Source: CAYFQB01 sp964345225 (lineage in GTDB: Bacteria > Nitrospirota > Thermodesulfovibrionia > Thermodesulfovibrionales > UBA6898). From it: DNA of 18,645 nt. Position 1 is the first letter of the stretch. Each line of letters starts with the position of its first letter. The notes beneath the pieces are model-generated. The model searched no databases. It worked only from the letters and a program-made list of their open reading frames with translations, and had not been told where the DNA came from. Shown in pieces: positions 1-7,654 of the stretch. The DNA lies in assembly GCA_964345225.1 (NCBI GenBank), contig CAYFQB010000070.1:1-18645 (forward strand), given 5' to 3'. Both the position numbers and the translations under genes were made by a program.

Positions 1-933
1 TCAACAGGGACGACCGCTAATCTCAGGCCGTTTAATGTATTTGATAACCTAAAGAACAACTATGACCTTACGACACTCGGCTCAGCCGGCGGTGTACGTG
101 AGACGAATAACCGTGTAGTGAATGTCAGGGACCAGTTCAACTCGACGAATCAGGTCGGCAAGAACTGGGCGTCTCACCACAACCTTGAGCAGTTTACTCT
201 GAGATATACCTCGAGGGATTCGACAGCATGGCCAAACGATGCATGGACGACTTATGTGCCCAAGAAGGAGTCTGCTTCTGACGGAGGCGGTGCGACTATC
301 CAGACACTTGGTGAAACAGCCGGTCTGCACTGTGCAGACTGTCATCTCAATGAGGCTAATGCCCACGGCACAGTAAATACACAGTATATGTTGTCTGACA
401 TGAACGATACTGATACAGCGTTTGTTTATACTGACACCATGTCTCCTCTTGACGGTAATAACGGTCCTTGCATCAAGTGTCACAATGCAGAGGCTTACAT
501 GACGGGTGGTAGTGTTGGCGGAGCTGCAAGCGGCTCAAGGGTTGACGCACATGATGCGGGAAGTGGTGGTGGAAGATGTAACAACAATGACGATCCAACG
601 ACCACTTCGTTTGGCATACCTTGCATGGACTGCCATGCTGGGACCGCACTTGGCGATATCCACGGGACAAATGCCACCTATGACTCAGGAAACGATGGAG
701 GCACGCCGACGCCGAGATACAGATTCATGAGCGGAGCTGTTATGAGGTATTACAGCCCTGATGGTTTGACCGATCCGGTAGATGCTGACTGGGAACTCGG
801 CTCCGGAAATACTGCTGGGTGTTATACAGTGGGTGCAGCTGATGACTGGGCTACGGGCTCCTGTGTTCAGCATAGTTCAGGTTTCCAGACGAGTCCGCCG
901 AATATAAGGCGCGCAAGGTCGCTTAATTATTAA
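1..933 (+). CDS. Multiheme c-type cytochrome, C-terminal part (5' end outside window)
   Basis: The reading frame is open from the first base and stops with TAA at 931-933, so this is the last 310 residues of a longer protein. Three canonical heme c attachment motifs are visible: CADCH (331-345), CIKCH (469-483) and CMDCH (622-636). Extra histidines, such as the HH pair about 50 residues before the first motif, could be distal heme ligands. The last ~100 residues have no CxxCH and are rich in Gly, Asp, Ser, Thr and aromatics, like the sticky extracytoplasmic tails of large cytochromes. Such proteins carry electrons outside the inner membrane; the partner is unknown. A GTG at 118 could be mistaken for a start, but the coding pattern continues upstream of it. 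Base composition is richer in G+C than the interior genes. Heme density is lower than in the cytochrome at the right edge. Certain as a multiheme cytochrome; the specific family is not assigned. Confidence 0.93.
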   Translation, partial: STGTTANLRPFNVFDNLKNNYDLTTLGSAGGVRETNNRVVNVRDQFNSTNQVGKNWASHHNLEQFTLRYTSRDSTAWPNDAWTTYVPKKESASDGGGATIQTLGETAGLHCADCHLNEANAHGTVNTQYMLSDMNDTDTAFVYTDTMSPLDGNNGPCIKCHNAEAYMTGGSVGGAASGSRVDAHDAGSGGGRCNNNDDPTTTSFGIPCMDCHAGTALGDIHGTNATYDSGNDGGTPTPRYRFMSGAVMRYYSPDGLTDPVDADWELGSGNTAGCYTVGAADDWATGSCVQHSSGFQTSPPNIRRARSLNY

Positions 934-940
934 AAAGGAA

Positions 941-978
941 TCATCAGGCTTCAAATGGTATCCGCTGAAGCCTGATGA
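941..978 (+). terminator. Hairpin after cytochrome gene (13-bp stem)
   Basis: TCATCAGGCTTCA (941-953) pairs perfectly with TGAAGCCTGATGA (966-978) around a 12-nt loop. It starts 8 nt after the cytochrome stop codon. No T-run follows, so it may protect the mRNA 3' end or act as a first, weaker terminator ahead of the hairpin at 991-1020. Confidence 0.6.
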
Positions 979-990
979 AGATATTTAGTA

Positions 991-1024
991 AGAGGGCAGG
1001 TTTGAGAAAACCTGCCCTCTTTTT
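991..1024 (+). terminator. Rho-independent terminator
   Basis: AGAGGGCAGGTTT (991-1003) and AAACCTGCCCTCT (1008-1020) form a perfect 13-bp GC-rich stem with a GAGA tetraloop, followed directly by a T-run to 1024. This ends the upstream cytochrome transcript. Its T-run overlaps the -35 box of the next promoter. Confidence 0.93.
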
Positions 1025-1051
1025 GATAAAAAACCTCTGATTGATTAAAAT
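1023..1051 (+). promoter_or_regulatory. Sigma70-type promoter for the 1065-4683 gene unit
   Basis: TTGATA (1023-1028), a 17-nt spacer and TAAAAT (1046-1051) give five of six matches at both boxes with ideal spacing. Transcription would start near 1058, leaving only about 7 nt before the ATG at 1065. This rules out the in-frame TTG at 1041 as the start if the promoter is used. Confidence 0.65.
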
Positions 1052-1064
1052 AGTAGACAGTAAG

Positions 1065-2660
1065 ATGGGGAAAAGCAGATGGTTAATCCTCACGGCCTTT
1101 GGTTTATCCGGAGCTGCGGCACTCATATATGAGGTCACATGGACAAGAGCGCTTTCATTAATCCTCGGCTCGACGACCTACGCCCTTTCGACGATGCTAT
1201 CAACATTCATGGCGGGACTTGCCCTCGGAGGTTTTATAGGAGGTATGCTTGCAGACAGGCAGAAGAACCTTTTGATGCTCTTTGGCCTGTTGGAGCTTGG
1301 CATCGGCATCTTCGGCCTCATTACAATTCCCCTGATTAACTCCCTCCCCCCCTTTTATTTCAAGGTCTACAAGACATTCCATCTTTCGCCTTCAGTCTTT
1401 TTTTTCTTTCAGTTTCTCCTCTGCTCAGCGATCATGCTGATACCCACAACACTTATGGGAGCAACGTTCCCTGTTGTAAGCAAGAGGATAACCGAGGCTA
1501 TAGAGGTGATGGGCAAGGGGGTTGGCAGTGCGTATTCTTTTAACACCTTTGGCGCGATATTTGGCTCGTTTTCAGCAGGTTTTATACTAATCCCGCTTGT
1601 GGGTGTCAGGACAGCCACGATTATAGCAGCCTTCCTGAATGTTAACGTTGCTGTTACAATGCTTGCCCTTTCGAGGGCAAGACTTAAGGGCGCAGTTATC
1701 GCAGTCATTATAGTATGTATTTCAGCACCCCTGGCAACAGCGATCGTTTCAGAGGAGGAGAGATGGCCTGTCAGCTATTACACAGCGCACAGGATCAAGA
1801 ATTACGATGACATCAGCCGGGTGAAAGGGGACACTCCTATCCTGTTTGACAGGGAATACAGAGAGGGAAGGGTGAAACTCTGGAGAAATAAAGAGGGTTT
1901 TCTGATCGTACAGGTTGGGGGCAAGGTGGAAGGCACTGGCCTTAATGATGTGGCCAATACCCTACTTGCTGCCTATATACCTATTGCTTCACATCCTGCT
2001 CCCCGGTCTTTTCTGACAATAGGACTTGGCACAGGATTTACTCTCTCAGCCGCCAAGGAGCATGTCAGAGATATTACAGTGGTAGAGATAAATCAAGGTG
2101 TTGTAGATGCCCTGGGGGAATTCGGTCCTTCAGGGCTTTTTGATGATGTCGAGGTAAATGTAAATGACGGAAGGAATTATCTTTTTTTATCGGATAAGAG
2201 TTTTGATATAATATCCTCAACTCCTTCGTATCCTACAGAGTCCTCAGTGGTTAATTTGTTTACGAAGGATTTTTATGAGTTAGCTGCTTCACGCCTTAAT
2301 CCCGGAGGAGTATACTGCCAGTGGCTACCTTATTACTTCCTTTCCAATGACGACGTTACGATGATGATCAGGACATTTGGCAGTGTATTTGACCATGTGT
2401 ATCTCTGGAAGATCGAGCAGTCCATGGACCTCCTTATGGTGGGCTCAAAGACCCCATTCAGTTTCAGTGCTGAGGAGATTACGGATAAGACTCGTCTTCT
2501 AAACAGACGTGGTATCCCATTACCCTTTGTACTTTCCAGGACAACTGATGAGATACGAAAGATTGTTTTGGAGAGGAAAGATATACCCATAAATACAGAC
2601 GACAGGCCTATTATTGAGTTTCATGCAGCCCGAAATGTCCTGACCGGGGTCAGGGAGTGA
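1065..2660 (+). CDS. Membrane-fused spermidine-synthase-like methyltransferase-fold protein
   Basis: A 531-residue protein of the 'fused MFS/spermidine synthase' class. Residues ~1-220 form about seven hydrophobic segments, starting with the family-typical stretch GLSGAAALIYEVTWTR. The C-terminal ~250 residues are a Rossmann-type spermidine-synthase domain. Its nucleotide-binding loop is IGLGTG (319-324), followed by an acidic VEIN strand end, NDGRNYL, and the loop SSTPSYP (384-390) before a conserved NLFT. Family members usually read ISEPSNP at that loop, so the acidic residue is Thr here and polyamine synthesis cannot be assumed. The ATG at 1065 is chosen because the promoter places the transcript start at about 1058; no Shine-Dalgarno is visible. 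It leads a tight unit with the next two genes. Such fused proteins are mostly uncharacterised. The family call is confident; the substrate is unknown. Confidence 0.85.
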   Translation: MGKSRWLILTAFGLSGAAALIYEVTWTRALSLILGSTTYALSTMLSTFMAGLALGGFIGGMLADRQKNLLMLFGLLELGIGIFGLITIPLINSLPPFYFKVYKTFHLSPSVFFFFQFLLCSAIMLIPTTLMGATFPVVSKRITEAIEVMGKGVGSAYSFNTFGAIFGSFSAGFILIPLVGVRTATIIAAFLNVNVAVTMLALSRARLKGAVIAVIIVCISAPLATAIVSEEERWPVSYYTAHRIKNYDDISRVKGDTPILFDREYREGRVKLWRNKEGFLIVQVGGKVEGTGLNDVANTLLAAYIPIASHPAPRSFLTIGLGTGFTLSAAKEHVRDITVVEINQGVVDALGEFGPSGLFDDVEVNVNDGRNYLFLSDKSFDIISSTPSYPTESSVVNLFTKDFYELAASRLNPGGVYCQWLPYYFLSNDDVTMMIRTFGSVFDHVYLWKIEQSMDLLMVGSKTPFSFSAEEITDKTRLLNRRGIPLPFVLSRTTDEIRKIVLERKDIPINTDDRPIIEFHAARNVLTGVRE

Positions 2661-2678
2661 GCGTTTAATAGTAAAGTT

Positions 2679-3395
2679 ATGCTAAGGTGGATTATCTCCG
2701 CAGTCATCGTTCTTTTATTCGTGTCCGTGCTTTATCTGCTCAGCTATGTCGGCAGTGCATCTAAACTCTACGGAAATGTATACAGTATTACTGAAAAAGG
2801 CATCCCTGTTTACTCTCTGAGGAGTTCATCAGATGTCTATTCTTTCTGGAAGAGCCATGGATTCAGGGGAAGGGTCGTGCTTCATCTTGGAAGATATCTT
2901 CATTTTGTTCAGGTTGACGAAACTGAAATCTATCTGGGTAAGGGGAAATTCCCTGTTAAGACGTCAATCATGATAAAAGAATATGAGCAGAAACTGGACA
3001 ATAGAAACTTTCTCTGGATTGTGATGCAGGGGAATATAGCACGTCAGATTATTAATGTACTGCCGCCTGATGCATTCCGTGAGAAACTCAGTGGAATCGG
3101 GGATGATCTAACAGGAATATCCCTGACCGGACATGAAATCATCACCCATTATCTTGGCTCAAGGAGGGTCATTACCGACCGCATACCGGCTCTCAGGGAA
3201 CCGGTGCTGATCAATATAGATGCATCGTACTTTGAGTATTCAGATGCAGAAAGTCTTCTGTCAGAACTGAGGCATTCAGGGATTACCACAGATATGATTA
3301 CCTTCTGTTTTGCTGAGGACAACCCTGAAGTGACCGAAAAGGAGAGGCAAAGACTGGATGAATTTGCAGTAATACTACTCGGGAAGAAGGTCTGA
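2679..3395 (+). CDS. Hypothetical membrane-anchored protein
   Basis: I do not recognise this 238-residue protein. It begins with one hydrophobic segment (residues ~4-25) that looks like an uncleaved signal anchor, so the remaining ~210 residues are probably extracytoplasmic. That part is a mixed alpha/beta sequence with beta-type stretches such as GRVVLHLGRYLHFVQV and EPVLINIDASYF, and a charged helical C-terminus. No Cys pair or heme motif is present. It starts 18 nt after the spermidine-synthase-like gene and ends one base before the glycosyltransferase ATG. The three are therefore almost certainly co-transcribed, which suggests a role in envelope glycan or glycoprotein modification (inference). 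Confidence 0.75.
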   Translation: MLRWIISAVIVLLFVSVLYLLSYVGSASKLYGNVYSITEKGIPVYSLRSSSDVYSFWKSHGFRGRVVLHLGRYLHFVQVDETEIYLGKGKFPVKTSIMIKEYEQKLDNRNFLWIVMQGNIARQIINVLPPDAFREKLSGIGDDLTGISLTGHEIITHYLGSRRVITDRIPALREPVLINIDASYFEYSDAESLLSELRHSGITTDMITFCFAEDNPEVTEKERQRLDEFAVILLGKKV

Positions 3396-3396
3396 A

Positions 3397-4683
3397 ATGA
3401 AACATTTTTACATCCTGCTTCTGGTAATAACAATTCTGGGTGCCTTCATGCGTGTTTATAAGATCCAGGAACAGCCGCCTATAATGGATGAGGTACAGGT
3501 TGCATTTTCATCAGAAAACTATATGGAGCGGGGACAGTTCGGGCCTACCATGCCAAATCACCCTAATTTGAGGAATATCCTTGTCTATGCGTCAATGAAG
3601 ACAATTGGTACAGATGCTTACGGGTTAAGGGTGTTCAGTCTTTTTTTGGGGATGCTTGGGATACCTCTACTGGGGCTTCTGGTTTACAGGATAACAGATA
3701 ATGTTTCAGCATCCTGTTTTTCAGCATTTTTTCTTGCTGTTGACCCTGTACATATAACATTCAGCAGGCAGGCGATACAGGAGGTGCATACGGCCTTTTT
3801 TTTTCTGCTCGGTGTATATTTCGTCGCAACAGGTTTAAGGGCAAGATTCCCTTCAGAGGTTAAGGACACGATTAATAAAAAACACATTTTATTTATTATG
3901 CCTGAAGTCGTGTTCCCTCTTGCAGGGATCTCATTCGGCCTTGGACTGGCATCAAAGGCACATGCGCTTTTCCCAATGCTTGTCTGCTTTTTCTACTCTG
4001 TGTATGTGGCCATAAGGTTAAAAGAGTCCAAGGGAACCCTGGTTCTCTTCTTAGTTTCTCTTACGATCCTTCCGCTTACAGTATACTTGCTTACCTATCT
4101 TCCCTGGTTCGCAAGGGGTTATGGTCTTTTCGATTGGTTGTTCATGCAAAAATCCCTTATGGAGATGACTGCAACACATACGGGTAACCCTATGGATAGT
4201 ATGATAGACTTAAGACCGGGGCTGTGGTTTATCAAGCCATTTATGGGTTATGGTAATTTCACACATTTTGAGGGAAAGCCTTTTGTCACTATAGCAATGG
4301 GTAACCCTCTGGTATGGATGCTTGTAATTCCTTCAACAGTTTATTTGTTCTTTAAAAATGTGAAGGGCCGCTGGATGCTTCTGGTACTTTTCCTGGTATC
4401 GTACCTTCCACTTGTTTTTTCTTCGAGGCCAATATGGGTTCTCTCATCCATTGCTGTCACACCTTTTGCGTATGGGATCGTTGGTGTGACTGTTTCAGAA
4501 GTTGCAAATAGGTTAGGCAGAAAGGCCCTTTACGTGTATGTGGGACTTACATTATCTGTCAGTATCCTTTTCTATCCCATGACAAATGGCAGGGCATGGA
4601 AGTTTGATTATCTCCGCCCCTTTATTGAAAGACTGAATCCGCACGAGCAAGAAATCTTAAAGGGTGATCTGCGGAATAGATAA
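3397..4683 (+). CDS. GT-C glycosyltransferase, GT39/ArnT-like
   Basis: A 428-residue polytopic protein with about ten hydrophobic segments. The first extracytoplasmic loop carries MDE (Asp31-Glu32), the position of the acidic catalytic residues in protein mannosyltransferase and ArnT-type enzymes. It is followed by family-like stretches GLRVFSLFLGMLGIPLLG and FFLAVDPVHITFSRQA. These enzymes use a polyprenyl-phosphate sugar at the outer face of the membrane and transfer the sugar to a protein or lipid; the acceptor cannot be read from the sequence. AGAAGGT upstream serves as ribosome binding site, and the gene begins one base after the preceding stop. It converges with the GT2 gene, which could make its donor. 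The protein is somewhat short for the family, ending soon after the last membrane segment with no soluble C-terminal domain. Confidence 0.88.
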   Translation: MKHFYILLLVITILGAFMRVYKIQEQPPIMDEVQVAFSSENYMERGQFGPTMPNHPNLRNILVYASMKTIGTDAYGLRVFSLFLGMLGIPLLGLLVYRITDNVSASCFSAFFLAVDPVHITFSRQAIQEVHTAFFFLLGVYFVATGLRARFPSEVKDTINKKHILFIMPEVVFPLAGISFGLGLASKAHALFPMLVCFFYSVYVAIRLKESKGTLVLFLVSLTILPLTVYLLTYLPWFARGYGLFDWLFMQKSLMEMTATHTGNPMDSMIDLRPGLWFIKPFMGYGNFTHFEGKPFVTIAMGNPLVWMLVIPSTVYLFFKNVKGRWMLLVLFLVSYLPLVFSSRPIWVLSSIAVTPFAYGIVGVTVSEVANRLGRKALYVYVGLTLSVSILFYPMTNGRAWKFDYLRPFIERLNPHEQEILKGDLRNR

Positions 4684-4696
4684 AGCGTCCGCTGTT

Positions 4697-5395
4697 TTAC
4701 TTAACAAACCTATACTTAATGATTGTCCGGAGCACTTTTACCCCATCAATAAACCCGGGTTTTTTCCCTTCTTTTTTGTTCCTGGCTTTGTAAGAAACAG
4801 GAACCTCGATTATCTGCACGCCTTTTTTTAATAGTTTTGCGGTAACCTCCGAACAGAACTCAAAGCCGGAATATTTGATATCGATTGATTGAATGACATC
4901 TTTCCTGAAAAGCTTGTATCCTGTGCCCTCATCAGTGATACGAGTGTCATACAAAAGGTTGATGAGCATGGTAAAAAACTTATTGGCTAGCCAGTTCAGT
5001 ATCTTCATCTTCTCAGGCCAGAATCTCCGCAGGAAACGGCTGCCATAGACAACCTTGGCATTGTTATCATTGAAAGGCTCAAGCAGGTTCCTGTATTCTT
5101 CAGGCGAATATTCCAAATCAGCATCCTGAATGAGAATAACATCTCCATATGCAACCTTCAAACCGGCCTTTATGGCGGAGGCCTTTCCTGAGTTCTTGGG
5201 AAGATGAATTATCTTTATATTCTTATTTACTTTTGAAAGGTCGCCTAGAATTGTAGAAGTCCCGTCTGTTGAACCATCATCCACAACAATGATTTCTTTT
5301 GAAAAAGGAGATGTATCGGAATGTGTGACCTTGCTGAGAAGTTCGGCAATAAGACCCTGTTCATTAAAAACAGGTATAATAACAGTTAAAGTCAT
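4697..5395 (-). CDS. GT2 glycosyltransferase, polyprenyl-phosphate sugar synthase type
   Basis: A 232-residue soluble GT-A fold enzyme. It begins with the beta strand TVIIPVFNE, then VVDDGSTDGT (nucleotide binding), SGKASAIKAGL, and the metal-binding DADLEY. These are hallmarks of the DPM1/dolichol-phosphate mannose synthase-like branch of GT2, which moves a sugar from a nucleotide sugar to polyprenyl phosphate. There are no C-terminal membrane segments, as in the short soluble subtype. Its convergent neighbour is a GT-C enzyme that would consume a polyprenyl-phosphate sugar, so the two may be functionally paired (inference). The ATG (complement of 5393-5395) has only a weak GAGAT upstream. 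The two genes' 3' ends are 13 nt apart, with no clear terminator between them. Confidence 0.92.
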   Translation of the reverse strand: MTLTVIIPVFNEQGLIAELLSKVTHSDTSPFSKEIIVVDDGSTDGTSTILGDLSKVNKNIKIIHLPKNSGKASAIKAGLKVAYGDVILIQDADLEYSPEEYRNLLEPFNDNNAKVVYGSRFLRRFWPEKMKILNWLANKFFTMLINLLYDTRITDEGTGYKLFRKDVIQSIDIKYSGFEFCSEVTAKLLKKGVQIIEVPVSYKARNKKEGKKPGFIDGVKVLRTIIKYRFVK

Positions 5396-5443
5396 ATCTC
5401 AATACTAACACAAGAATAATCAATGTAACAAACACCTCTTAAT

Positions 5444-5463
5444 ACTCCAAAAAGTTATGGAGT
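5444..5463. repeat. Short inverted repeat in the divergent intergenic region
   Basis: ACTCCA (5444-5449) and TGGAGT (5458-5463) are perfect inverted arms around an 8-nt AT-rich centre. The site lies between the divergent GT2 and rhodanese genes. It could be an operator or a weak hairpin; short arms like these can also occur by chance. Confidence 0.3.
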
Positions 5464-5493
5464 GAAGACTCCCTTGGCTTATCTTATCTTGAA

Positions 5494-5500
5494 AGGTGAT
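5494..5500 (+). promoter_or_regulatory. Ribosome binding site that favours the TTG start at 5506
   Basis: AGGTGAT is a perfect match to part of the anti-Shine-Dalgarno complement (AAGGAGGTGATC), spaced 5 nt from TTG at 5506. The ATG at 5554 has no comparable site. This supports TTG as the start even though it gives a long N-region before the signal peptide. Confidence 0.55.
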
Positions 5501-5505
5501 AGCCA

Positions 5506-6849
5506 TTGATTGACAAGATTTTGATATTTTGCAAGAATAGAAAAGTACTATTGATGAAAAGATTATTTGAAGTCATAGGCGTAATTGCCTTTGTTATCAG
5601 CTTTTCATGCACGTCTTCTGCCCTGGAGGTCAAAGGTCGGATTATAATTCAATTTGATAGAATCTACTTGATCGAAAAAGATGGAGGAAATCATGCTGTT
5701 GTTCAGGCAAAGGATGATGTTAAGGTCAAGAACCTGAGGAGGATTTGGGATATCAGGAAAGGAGATTATATTAACGTTAAATATTCTAAGGAAGTTGCAG
5801 GCGTTAAACTGGCGGATGAGATAATAGCCAAACCGGTTGTAGAACTTTTTGATACTTCTTTAAACATATCGATCGATAAAATCTCAAAACTTATAAAATC
5901 TGATAAAAAATATGTTCTTATAGATTCAAGACCTGCAGACTTATATAATTCAGGGCATATCCCAACTGCTTTATCAGTGCCTTACAAGGAATTCAACCCT
6001 GAGAACCTACCTGAGGAGAAAGACAGGTTAATTGTATTTTATTCAAGAAGTTTGAGAGACCCTGCAGCAAATGAATCTGCCAAAAAGGCCGTATCTTACG
6101 GATATACAAATATTAAGGTTTGCTCTGAAGGATTTAAGGCATGGATAGGGGCTTACAACTATGCTGTAGTGGAACTGCCTTATGTTAAAAAGATGATTGA
6201 AGAGGGAAGACCTTTGGTGCTTGTTGATATACGTTCACCAGAAAAGGTTAAATCAGGATACATACCGGGTGCTTTTAATATCCAGGTTGATGAAATGAAG
6301 TTAAACAGGATTCAGCCAAGGAAACCGGGAGATCCTATTGTTTTTTATGGTGAGGATGACCTGGATGCAAGGGCACATGATGCTGCAGTAAAGGCTTTAG
6401 AGGTGGTTACAGTAGTATCAAGCCCTGTACCTGTCAGCGTATTGAAAGGCGGTTTTCGTGCATGGAAATCAGCGGGATTTAATACAGCGAAAGGTAATAT
6501 AAAAAACACTGTTGAATACAGATCGAAACCATCCTTGGATATCATAGAAATGGATGACTTCAAGAAGATTTGGGAAGAAGAAAAGGAGGGTAAGGACACC
6601 GGAAAATTGATTCTCGATGTCAGAAAAGGAAGAATGTGGCACATGAAGGATTTCACATTTGTTAAGAATATCCCTATTATGCAATTACCTTTTAGAATTG
6701 AAGAGATTCCAAGGGATAAAGAGATCATTATTTTTTGTACTTCCGGTATCAGAGCAGAAATAGCATATCATATCCTCAGAGATAATGGCTTCAGGGCTAA
6801 ATATATTCTCAGGAATGTGAAAGTAAGCATTGATGGCACCATACAGTAA
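5506..6849 (+). CDS. Secreted triple-rhodanese protein with one catalytic Cys
   Basis: A 447-residue protein from a TTG start, chosen for its good ribosome binding site; an ATG at 5554 (residue 17) would give a more ordinary signal peptide. The hydrophobic core FEVIGVIAFVISFSC and the small residues after it (SSA before LE) predict export. A beta-rich segment (~40-110) precedes three rhodanese-like modules at roughly 125-215, 225-330 and 350-440. Each has a recognisable DSRPADLYNSGHIP- or DIRS-type CH2A motif or a related one (DVRKGRMW). The active-site loop reads FYSRSLR in module 1 (Ser180) and FYGEDD in module 2 (Gly282), both without Cys. Only module 3 has FCTSGIR with Cys411. Rhodaneses carry persulfide sulfur, so one working site with two structural modules suggests a periplasmic sulfur or thiol role. 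Its position next to cytochrome assembly genes is suggestive only. Confidence 0.88.
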   Translation: MIDKILIFCKNRKVLLMKRLFEVIGVIAFVISFSCTSSALEVKGRIIIQFDRIYLIEKDGGNHAVVQAKDDVKVKNLRRIWDIRKGDYINVKYSKEVAGVKLADEIIAKPVVELFDTSLNISIDKISKLIKSDKKYVLIDSRPADLYNSGHIPTALSVPYKEFNPENLPEEKDRLIVFYSRSLRDPAANESAKKAVSYGYTNIKVCSEGFKAWIGAYNYAVVELPYVKKMIEEGRPLVLVDIRSPEKVKSGYIPGAFNIQVDEMKLNRIQPRKPGDPIVFYGEDDLDARAHDAAVKALEVVTVVSSPVPVSVLKGGFRAWKSAGFNTAKGNIKNTVEYRSKPSLDIIEMDDFKKIWEEEKEGKDTGKLILDVRKGRMWHMKDFTFVKNIPIMQLPFRIEEIPRDKEIIIFCTSGIRAEIAYHILRDNGFRAKYILRNVKVSIDGTIQ

Positions 6850-6859
6850 AGTTTAAAAA

Positions 6860-7546
6860 TCAATATTCTTCTTTTCTGACTTTTTTGTCCTGTCTGAGGT
6901 TTTCAAGGTTATTCTTAGCCGATTTCACAAAACGGGCCTCTGAGGGAGTCTCCGAAGCAAGTTCAATATATTTCTCCCATGCTGCGGAAGCCTCAGGGCT
7001 TTTCATATCCTGAAGGACAAGGGCAAGATTATAATAGGCTGAATAATATTCAGGGTCTAACTCTATTGCCTTTTTATGGGACCTTATCGCTTCAGCATAC
7101 ATCTTTTTTGCCCTGTAAACAGCTCCAAGCGTGTTATGAAGGGTCGGTGTTTCCGAGATTACCTTTAAAGCTTTATTTAAATATGTAATCGCATTGTCAT
7201 AGTCCTGTTTTCTGTAATATACAAGACCGAGGTTTTCAAGGGAAGGACCGTGGTCACTTTTAATGGCGATAGCTTCCTTGAATGCTCCTAAAGCATCATC
7301 AAACTTGTTATATGTAAGATAAAACGAACCAAGTGTGTAAAACCCCTCGGGATCTCGAGGAGTTTTTTTAGCCGAATCAATAAGCATCTGCTCTTTTTTT
7401 TGGAGAAGTCGCTTGATTTCATGCAGATCTGGTGGTGGTTGCTGCTGCTGCTGTTGTTGGCGCTTCTGTATGAACTTGTTTGCAAAAAAAAGAGTAGTGA
7501 AAGCAGCAACAACAATAAGAGCAGCTATTAATCCTTTCTTATTCAT
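6860..7546 (-). CDS. Membrane-anchored TPR protein (NrfG/CcmH-C-like)
   Basis: A 228-residue protein from ATG (complement of 7544-7546). The frame extends upstream to a TTG at 7654, but that codon is part of the predicted -35 box, so it cannot be the start of a transcript from that promoter. Residues ~5-23 are a single hydrophobic anchor, followed by a basic patch and seven Gln and three Pro residues in a row. At least three TPR units follow, with typical pattern residues such as GFYTLGSFYLTYNKFDDALG, LENLGLVYYRKQDYDNAI and LHNTLGAVYRAKKMYAEAI. TPR proteins with this layout often assist cytochrome c maturation by binding apocytochromes. The divergent ccsA gene fits that role, but TPR domains are generic binding modules. 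No Shine-Dalgarno is evident. Its 3' end converges with the rhodanese gene 10 nt away. Confidence 0.87.
   Translation of the reverse strand: MNKKGLIAALIVVAAFTTLFFANKFIQKRQQQQQQQPPPDLHEIKRLLQKKEQMLIDSAKKTPRDPEGFYTLGSFYLTYNKFDDALGAFKEAIAIKSDHGPSLENLGLVYYRKQDYDNAITYLNKALKVISETPTLHNTLGAVYRAKKMYAEAIRSHKKAIELDPEYYSAYYNLALVLQDMKSPEASAAWEKYIELASETPSEARFVKSAKNNLENLRQDKKVRKEEY
7430..7459 (-). repeat. Trinucleotide tract encoding Q7-P3
   Basis: On the minus strand, seven CAA/CAG codons (7459-7439) run into three CCA codons (7438-7430) just after the membrane anchor of the TPR protein. Such near-identical codon runs are prone to length change by slippage. They probably form a flexible spacer holding the TPR domain off the membrane. 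Confidence 0.7.
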
Positions 7547-7625
7547 GGCTATAGTTTTTAATAGCTTTGGCTTTAATGTCAACAAGATATAGAAATTTAC
7601 CTTGCAATAATTGCTTGTTGTTAAG

Positions 7626-7654
7626 ATTATGCCGTATTGCTTATTGTTTGTCAA
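7626..7654 (-). promoter_or_regulatory. Sigma70-type promoter for the TPR gene
   Basis: On the minus strand, a perfect TTGACA (7654-7649), a 17-nt spacer and CATAAT (7631-7626, five of six) predict a transcript start near 7619. This gives a leader of about 73 nt before the ATG at 7546. Confidence 0.7.

Noticed and set aside
118..933. Treating the GTG at 118 as the start of a complete 271-residue cytochrome
   Set aside because: The frame is open back to base 1 with protein-like sequence, there is no signal peptide at 118, and no ribosome site is present. It is a 5'-truncated gene.
1041..1064. TTG 1041 as start of the spermidine-synthase-like gene
   Set aside because: It lies between or within the predicted -35 and -10 region, upstream of the likely transcript start, and lacks a ribosome site.
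7547..7654. N-terminal extension of the TPR protein from TTG 7654
   Set aside because: The TTG is part of the predicted -35 box, and the typical basic-plus-hydrophobic anchor starts at ATG 7546.
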